Part shown: positions 25,901 through 34,900 of the stretch, piece by piece
How the letters are laid out: every line of letters begins with the position of its first letter
How positions within the stretch are numbered: position 1 is the first letter of the stretch
Source: Gordionus sp. m RMFG-2023
Lineage: Eukaryota; Nematomorpha; Gordioida; Chordodea; Parachordodidae
DNA: 64,000 nucleotides
Assembly (NCBI RefSeq): GCF_954871325.1
Contig: NC_088776.1
Span: 9,617,985 to 9,681,984 of the forward strand
Direction: 5' to 3'
Notes under the pieces: model-generated
What the model was told of the DNA's origin: nothing
The model's input: the letters and a program-made list of their open reading frames with translations, nothing else
The model's database searches: none
Translations under genes and position numbers: made by a program

Positions 25901-28900
25901 TATGGATGCTCTGTCAAACACATTTTAGATTGAATTCCCAATGTATTAAATGGGTTTATAAACTCTTCCCATTAGTAAACTAATGAGAGAACTTTTTTTT
26001 TAAGTATTAAATACAAAAAAAATAAGAAGAATAAGCCTTTAATAATTCCTGAATATGTTATCCGAATTTTACACTCTTTAAAAACTTTATTTCATACTCA
26101 TAAAAACAAAAGTTACAAATTTTTTCAATGAATTAATCTTTACAAAATAAAAACTAAAATTATATAATTATTATTTCTTCTTTTTTTTTAAATTTAACAA
26201 AAAATTTTCAATGAATTCTTTTACAAAAAAAATAATATATATCTTTTCAAAAAAATATATTATCATAATATTTATTATCTTTTTACATTACATAATAATA
26301 ATTCTTTTTTTTACCAATCAGATGTCTATAATTCATCTGATTGACATTTGGAGCTTATCTATATATATATATATATCTATTTTTTACATACTAAGACATG
26401 TCACCCCTTTATGGGTCAGTGACACTCCTTTAACAAAAACGATGGCGATAATATAAAACAGATTTTACAAAAATTATTATACTACAATAAGAAATTTTTA
26501 TAAGCAATTACTATACTACAATAAAAATCTTTATAAGAAATTACTATACTACAATAATAATAAAAAAATTTTACACCTTCTTTCATTCGCTATCTGAGCT
26601 ACATTAACAGTAGATCCTCCCATAGTTCTTCCTCCTGATCAGTTGATGCCAGCATACCGGTCGTTACCGTCAACGGGTTGGATTCAGCTGCTGCAGGCGC
26701 TACTGGCATCGTACTCGCTGCTCGATGCTGCTCCATCACTGTCCGAATATTTACGTGATACATTCTTCTGATACTGGCCTCTTGGTTCACTAACTTTGCC
26801 GGCGTAAGCTGAGAATTATCCTTTCTTGTTCCGCTGATCACACTATCGACGAATTCTCTGGCCAATCTTTTAGTCATCCCTTGTTGTGTGCCCCAAATAT
26901 TCGTGTCTTGTGCCCCCAACGGTACCCAATTCTTTTTAAACAACGCCGGACATTGATTCTTCAAATGCGTTTCAGACTGGCAATTGAAACATCGCCTTTT
27001 CTTAATAAGTAAATTGCTTGATGTGGACGGATTCTCCATTGGGCGAATATCCACATTATTATTCAACAGAATGCCGTTGGATTTCTTAAAATCCAAAGAT
27101 GGAACTGGTGTACCTTCGGTTGATAAGATTGTAATAAAATATCCTGTGGGAAGAATTATATGGGCCCGTTTGTTTGATAACAAAGGGAAGAAATGGGAAA
27201 AAGGTCGTATAGTAGAAAACCTTGGTTCCAAATTAAATGAAATTTTGCTAATAAATGGAATTACGGTAATCAGACATAATGATCACGTAAGGTTAGGAGA
27301 AAGTAAGAAAGGATAAGGATAATGTGAAAATGCTTAAATATTAATCTTATCTGATTATTTTTCCAGAATCTTAGATTATTGGAATCATAATGCATAATGT
27401 GTTAAAGATGAATAATGAAATTTATTGTAGTAATATAGCATAATATGTTAAATGTGAATAATGAAAATATTGATTCTTTTGGGATACTCTGATAACGATA
27501 CTTGCGTAGTATTGGGAGTAAGATACTATCATAAAGATAGGGATAGGCTCTTTGGGATTAAGTGTTAATGGAATCCATTAGAGGATGCTTAATTGAAACT
27601 TTGAAAAGCCTGGAAAATAAAGGGATTTTTATATTTCGGAGGGAGAACTCAACATCCTATAATTATACGGGATTATAATTGAGTCTCAGGGTATTGAAGG
27701 GCAAAGACAATTTTTTTTGTTTTCCCTTGAAGGAAGAGATTCCTTTGGTTATTTAAATAATCACGTAATTGATAAAATTAGTGGAGTACAAAACAAAATT
27801 ATATAAATTAATGAATTAGTTGAATACTGAACAACTGGGGGTGTTTTGGTAATTTATGCTTTCGGTTAAATGGTATTAAAATCCATCAGAGGAAAGTATT
27901 TTATTAATTTATTGATTATTTTATATACTCAAGTATCCTCATTGTAGAGTGATAGGAGTATAATATAAGTTATTAAATGGTATAACGAGGGAATCGTTTA
28001 TGATTATGTTATATACCGAGCAGTTGTTTTTTTGTTTTCAAGGAAAGTAAAGAAAAAGTTAATAAAAAAATGTAAATTTTTGTGATGGATGGTCAGTGGA
28101 AAAAGAAAGTTATGTTTTTTTTGTTTTCACGAACGGTTCACTTTGATGTGAGTATGGTTATAAGTTAGGAAAGGAAAATAAATAAAAATTACAAATTGTA
28201 GTAAATAGGTTGGGATTTGTGATCAATAAGTATTTATATTATTTGTTGTTAAAATCCTGAGTTGTCGTGAAAGACAAAAGAAAAGATAAAGAATAAATAT
28301 TGGTTATAATATTTTTTTTTAGTACTTGTATAATTTGTTGTTAAAATCCTGAGTTGTTGTGAAAGACAAAAGGAAAGATAAAGTATAAATATTGGTTATA
28401 ATATTTTTTTTCCCAATTGTGAAACAAAGAAGAAAAAAAAGGACATAAATTAGTTTGCATTTTTGAATTAGATTATTTTTTCCTCTTCTTTAAAATGTTG
28501 CCTGATAAAAAAACCGTGCAAACCCAACACAAATTAATACATCTCCAGGACCACTATCTTCAGATCACGTTGATCCCTAAGGTTATGGATTTGAATAATA
28601 ATGTGGATATTCGCCCAATGGAGAATCCGTCCACATCAAGCAATTTACTTATTAAGAAAAGGCGATGTTTCAATTGCCAGTCTGAAACGCATTTGAAGAA
28701 TCAATGTCCGGCGTTGTTTAAAAAGAATTGGGTACCGTTGGGGGCACAAGACACGAATATTTGGGGCACACAACAAGGGATGACTAAAAGATTGGCCAGA
28801 GAATTCGTCGATAGTGTGATCAGCGGAACAAGAAAGGATAATTCTCAGCTTACGCCGGCAAAGTTAGTGAACCAAGAGGCCAGTATCAGAAGAATGGATC

Positions 28901-31900
28901 ACGTAAATATTCGGACAGTGATGGAGCAGCATCGAGCAGCGAGTACGATGGGTCCAGTAGCGCCTGCAGCAGCTGAATCCAACCCGTTGACGGTAACGAC
29001 CGGTATGCTGGCATCAACTGATCAGGAGGAAGAACTATGGGAGGATCTACTGTTAATGTAGCTCAGATAGCGAATGAAAGAAGGTGTAAAATTTTTTTAT
29101 TATTTTTGTAGTATAGTAATTTCTTATAAAGATTTTTATTGTAGTATAGTAATTGCTTATAAAAATTTCTTATTGTAGTATAATAATTTTTGTAAAATCT
29201 GTTTTATATTATCGCCATCGTTTTTGTTAAAGGAGTGTCACTGACCCATAAAGGGGTGACATGTCTTAGTATGTAAAAAATAGATATGATAAGCTCCAAA
29301 TGTCAATCAGATGAATTATAGACATCTGATTGGTAAAAAAAAGAATTATTATTATGTAATGTAAAAAGATAATAAATATTATGATAATATATTTTTTTGA
29401 AAAGATAAACAAAAAATTTTCAATGAATTCTTTTACAAAAAAAATAATATATATCTTTTCAAAAAAATATATTATCATAATATTTATTATCTTTTTACAT
29501 TACATAATAATAATTCTTTTTTTTACCAATCAGATGTCTATAATTCATCTGATTGACATTTGGAGCTTATCTATATATATATATCTATTTTTTACATACT
29601 AAGACAAGAACATTCTCTTTTTTAAGAAGAACAACAGAGGCCTGCAGAAGTACCATTTGCAGGGCACGGCCCGGATTTTTTTTAAAAATGTTTTACGGCC
29701 CGGGTGGGTTTTTTTAAAAAAAATTTTTAGGCCCGGTCCGGCTTTTTTTAAAAAATTTTTAGGCCCGACTCGGCTTTTTTTAAAAAGTTTTCAGGCCTGG
29801 GCCGGCTTTTTTTAAATAAAATTTTCAGGCCAGGCTTGGGGTTTTTTTAAAAAATTTCGGGCCCGGCCCGGGCAGGTATCTGAAAAATATACCAAGAAGT
29901 ACAAAATCTGAAAGTAGATTGAAAGGTTTGGATGTTTTGAATATTCATAGGCATTTGACTACAAGCAAGGATGAGATAATTGAAAAATTAGTTCAATCAC
30001 AACGAAGATTGGATTTTACATTGTAAATATATGACATATAAAATGCAATTATTTCTAAGAAACTTTTTGTGTAAAGGCTCAAAAAATTCAAATTTCTATT
30101 TTGGGTCATTTAAGTGATTCTTTACATATAATTTTTTTATAATTCACATAAATTTAAAATTGTGTATTAGAAATGGTTATTAGTCCTAATAAATTTATGC
30201 TTGATATTTTTAAAAAACAATAATATTTTAAAAAAATTTATTATCCCCCCCCCCCCAGACCAAATTCCTGCGTACGCGCCTGTATTATTGATATGCAATT
30301 AAATAATCTTAATTTTTCATTTATGATAGATATACGATCTCCTGTGACCTTGCCGATCAAATATTTTGAAAAGCTCACAAATTATGAAAATAATGAGTTG
30401 AGAAGTTGTTTCAGAAAATTTCTCGTATGAAGGCTAACCCATCACAGTTGTTGGGCAAGTTTTAAATAGTAAAGTTAAATGCTTAATTAAAAGCATATTT
30501 ATTTTCTTCCATCCTCTATTGACTTGCCATTTCGTTCCATCATCTCTTTTCCATGAATCTTTTTCTGCAGATTTTATTATTAGTAACTTCCAACAATCGA
30601 CATTTGACCACTATATCATCAATAATGTTCAGATCCGTCGTATTTTACACTATCAATCTTACTTTAAATTTTTCATTACGACAGTTGATCATGATTGTAC
30701 CGAAATCAATTCCGTATTCAGCCCCGAACCACAACCTTTAAGTCGATCAAATATTCTCCGGAACACTCCATTCTATCTGGATTGGATTTAAAAGGTTCAA
30801 AGATTCTAATATCTTATTATTATTTTTTTTGAATTAAGTTTTTCATTTGCTGATAAGATAAATTATCTATAATACTCACCGCCATAACTTTATCAATAGT
30901 TTAGAAAAGTTTATATTTATTTTAAGCTAAGAACTTTGATTTTGATGATTACTATCCTCCACCATGTAGGGATTAGGGGGTGTGGAATTGAGAATTGGTT
31001 CGATTAATTGGAATTGAATTAACAAAGTCTGAATAGTAGCGATAATATTTATATAACGAATTTCGAAAATAAAAATTATTTTCCGATGCAAAATCATTCA
31101 ATTAACCAAATAAACTTAATAAAAAATAAATAATAAATAATTAAATATTATTTGAAAATAATATAACAATACTTTCTTATAATCATCAGTCCAAAGGTCA
31201 GTGGTAAATCATAAATACATATTTTTATATATTTATTACCAGCACAAAGACCCTTTTCAAATATGTGTTTAATTTCGGAAATAATTTATTGCGTATACCA
31301 TCAGCAGTATCTATTAAATTTTTAGAAATTGAAGTGGGATTTGGAATGATGCTTTTTTTGGCAAAATATTGGCAACATTCAACAATGCTTTCCCTATGAA
31401 TTGTATCAAATGATCTTAAATCAAGTCCGCAAAACATGGTAAGCACCTTTTTACACTCTTTTTTTTAAATTTGGTATAACTTTTGAGTTCTTGGGATCAG
31501 TACATAAAAGGCTATCAATTGATAATTGAGTTTTCTTACTCTCTATTGTAAATATACATTATGCCTTTTTAGTTGATTTGTGCCTAAAATAATTTAATAA
31601 TATTAGTGTATAAATATACTAATCTGTTTTTATAGAATAATAAACGTGTATATTTGCACAAATTGCAAGTCACAAGATTAATTTTTTCTTTGTTTTCATT
31701 ATATATAAATGAAAACTTTTAATAGACCTCAGATTTGCCATTGAAATTTTCCCTTACTTCATATTCATTGCTTTTAATCTATTCACCAATTTATTTTGAT
31801 TTAACATCCATTAAAATAATCTTTTTAATATATGAGGCAATTTAATTAAATAGATTATATTTTATTTAACTTGATAGAATGTGATGAAAGGAAAGTATGT

Positions 31901-34900
31901 AATAATATCGTTTTACCTATGCAATGCACTAAAATATAACCACATACACAGTTTAATCTTGTCTTGTCTTGTCGTTCACTGAGGAAACACACAATTAAGT
32001 GATCTCCACCACCCAGCAGAGGGCGTATCCAGTGCAGTGAATTTGCATTCACTGTATGGCAATAATTTACCCTACTGACAGGGCCCATTTAATTAAAGAG
32101 GGATTCATGGTACCTCTCGTGGATAAGCCAGGATCCACTAAGTTTGGTAGTAATTTACCCTATTACCAGGGCCCGTTTAATTAAAGAGGAATGACGGTAC
32201 CTCTCGTGGATAAGCCAGGATCCACTATTTAAGAAATAATAAATCTTATAAAGGAGGAAAAAAATATATAACCTAGGGTTGAAGAAAGAAAAAAGAAAAT
32301 ATTAAGGAAGAAAAGGGAAGTAAGGTCGAAAATAATGATTTAGATAATTATTGAAAAAAATGATTGATTTATTATTATGACTGATTAAAGAATTCTATTA
32401 TTATATTGTATCTTTAAAAACATTAATATTATTATTTATTTATTTATTTTTGATTTAATTATTATTTAATTTTTTTTTAAAATATATATATATATTTTTT
32501 TTTAAATTATATATTACTCAATAAATTATAAATTAAATGTAACAAACATTTTATTAATTTTGTAAATAGATAAAAAAAATTAATGAATAGCAGACTGATA
32601 TAAAAAATATAATAGTTTAAAATATTTATATAAAAGAATAACATGAATTGTATTAGGAATTAAAATTATAAAAAAATTTGAATGATCAGGATAAGGAGCA
32701 ATGTTTTAGCAATTTTTTTCAATGAGATTTATCTTGAGAGATATTAATAAGAAAAAGACTATTCGCATCATTTTTTTGTAATAGATGGAGAGCATGTACA
32801 TACCAGGTTTTCGTATTGTTGTAGTATTCTTTTTTATTGTTTTTTGTTTTATATTTAAGAGCCTTTGGAATTGTACAAGGTTAATATTAGAGATTATTTG
32901 AGGATATTTAATATTTAGAATGTTTCTAAGACATTTATTAATGAAAATTTGTATTTTGTAAAGGTTGGATTTTTTATTATCCCAAGTTTCTATACCGTAA
33001 GTTAAATATGAGATAATATAAATCTTAAAGATGTGTATTTTGAGGTTATTAGAATATTTGTATTCTATGATTTATTGATTCACATAAATACCTCGGCATT
33101 ACTATTAATAGTAAAGGCAATACATTGATCAATCCTAATTCCAAACTAGCTATCATCAAAAAAAATATTACTCGCTTAATAAATTATGGTATACAAATAT
33201 TCTATCAAATAACCTCAAAATACACATTTTTAAGATTTATATTATCTCATATTTAACTTACGGTATAAAAACTTGGGATAATAAAAAATCCAACCTTTAC
33301 AAAATACAAATTTTCATTAATAAATGTCTTAGAAACATGTTCTAAATATTAAATATCCTCAAATAATCTCTAATATTAACCTTTGAAACAAATGCAAAAT
33401 TCTTCCATTACATATCTTACTAAATTTTAGAAAAATTGAACTCCTTTGTCATACTTTAAGACATAACCAAATAAGTACAATTCCAAAGGCTCTTAAATAT
33501 AAAACAAAAAACAATAAAAAAGAATACTACAACAATACGAAAACCTGGTATGGACATGCTCTCCATCTATTACAAAAAAATGATGCGAATAGTCTTTTTC
33601 TTATTAATATCTCTCAAGACAAATCTCATTTTAAAAAATGGCTCAAACATTGCTCCTTATCCTGAATCATACAATTTTTTTTATAATTTTAATTCCTAAT
33701 ACAATTCATGTTATTCTTTTAACTTTTATATTTTTTATATCAGTCTGCTATTCATATATTTTATTGTCTATTTACAAAATTAATAAAATGTTTGTTACAT
33801 TTAATTTATAATTTATTGAGTAATATATAATTTAAAAAAAAATATATATATATATTTTAAAAAAAAATTAAATAATAATTAAATCAAAAATAAATAAATA
33901 AATAATAATATTAATGTTTTTAAAGATACAATATAATAATAGAATTCTTTAATCAGTCATAATAATAAATCAATTATTTTTTTCAATAATTATCTAAATC
34001 ATTATTTTCGACCTTACTTCCCTTTTCTTCCTTAATATTTTCTTTTTTCTTTCTTCAACCCTAGGTTATTTATTTTTTTCCTCCTTTATAAAATTTATTA
34101 TTTCTTAAATAGTGGATCCTGGCTTATCCACGAGAGGTACCGTCATTCCTCTTTAATTAAACGGACTTGGTAGTAGGGTAAATTACTACCAAACTTAATG
34201 GATCCTGGCTTATCCACGAGAGGTACCATGAATCCCTCTTTAATTAAATGGGCCCTGTCAGTAGGGTAAATTACTGCCATACAGTGAATGCAAATTCACT
34301 GCACTGGATAAGGCCTCTGCTGGGTGGTGGAGACCACTTAATTGTGTGTTTCCCCAGTGAACTACAAGACAAGACATATTGCTGTTATGTAAATTATATA
34401 ATAATAATTGTAAATGACATGAAATATGATTGACATTTTAAAGATAGAAAAATGATATGGTGTTATAATCATTTTGAATTATAATGAATATTTATTTTTT
34501 GGAATGGACAGATCTTACAACCTGACTTGAGCCCAAACCCAGGAAAATTTTTTAAATGTTTGACCCCAATCTTAGCCTCTTGATAACATCTTTTAATATT
34601 TATAAGATAGGGGAGTTCCCTTGTTATTATTGACTTAACCCTACTCCCATTTTGTCAAATAAATGAACATTAAAATAGATAATAATAATAAGAAGAAGTG
34701 ACAAAAATAAATACAATTTTTAAAGGAATTAATATTACTACAAAATTGTTTCAAAAAAAACAATAAGGGCTGCAACTTTAGGCTTAGAGTATGTTTATTT
34801 ATATTTTATTATCAATAACCGTCCCCTTTTGCATAACCTTTAGGCAATGCATAACTGAGGTAAGCAATAAATGGCCTAGTTATAAATGAGTATATTTTAA

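Larger units (their letters stand above)
26197..29605. mobile_element. Inverted gag-bearing LTR-retrotransposon fossil (Gypsy/Mag-like)
   Basis: Arms of about 820 bp (26239-27066 minus sense; 28591-29406 plus sense) carry a gag-like sequence with one CCHC knuckle (CFNCQSETHLKNQC). The 1,524-bp centre starts with an integrase C-terminal module (27073-27316, plus; KYPVGRIIWARLF, KKWEKG, VIRHNDHVRL), then an LTR- or leader-like stretch with an internal tandem repeat (28225-28410), then the gag start. A terminal segment of about 200 bp occurs three times: plus at 26197-26397, minus at about 29266-29406 and plus at 29407-29605. It holds a hairpin, CAATCAGATG/CATCTGATTG. Reverse transcriptase and protease are absent. 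Broken and rearranged; arm likeness suggests fairly recent origin. It lies in the second hAT. Confidence 0.75.
24919..30282 (+). mobile_element. Second hAT (ZMYM1/DUF4371-like) inserted in the first
   Basis: Flanked by the perfect 8-bp duplication TATTATTG (24911-24918 and 30283-30290). The ends CATTGGCGTACACAGCG and, inverted, CAGGCGCGTACGCAGG form short terminal repeats. Plus-strand remnants at 25230-25870 read HDIDLIKKMKIAESILSELK, then IRANVDEEFHI and a broken PRLVARQAHR-like stretch, and at 29900-30026 SRLKGLDVLNIHRHLT ending RRLDFTL and a stop. This order matches the ZMYM1-like (DUF4371) hAT transposases. It is interrupted by the retroelement at 26197-29605 and a MITE at 29635. Several stops are present. 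Confidence 0.75.
22912..31923 (-). mobile_element. BED-finger hAT transposon relic, outer shell of a nest
   Basis: Long inverted arms, 22912-23281 and 31540-31923, share ordered matches (GTAAAACGATATTATTACAT; GCCTCATATATTAAAAA; AGGCACAAATCAACTAAAA). The right arm, read on the minus strand, encodes a BED-finger-like CNLC...GTNQLKRH split by a short intron. Further coding on the minus strand: 31446-31225 (FAKKSIIPNPTSIS), about 24690-23950 (FITDKGANLIKAF; later a W/N..R..L stretch) and 23805-23446 (DDNILNWWKTSHIDFPNL; ASSASSESAFSVAGG), the hAT dimerisation domain. Stops and gaps make it inactive. The second hAT is inserted between its middle and N-terminal parts. It lies inside WARS2 intron 3. 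Confidence 0.7.

Noticed and set aside
17333-34376. All palindromes being assembly artefacts.
   Set aside because: Not fully excluded for 17333-20499, but the LINE foldback arms differ by an 81-bp gap and substitutions, and the gag arms differ too, so a blanket artefact explanation does not hold.
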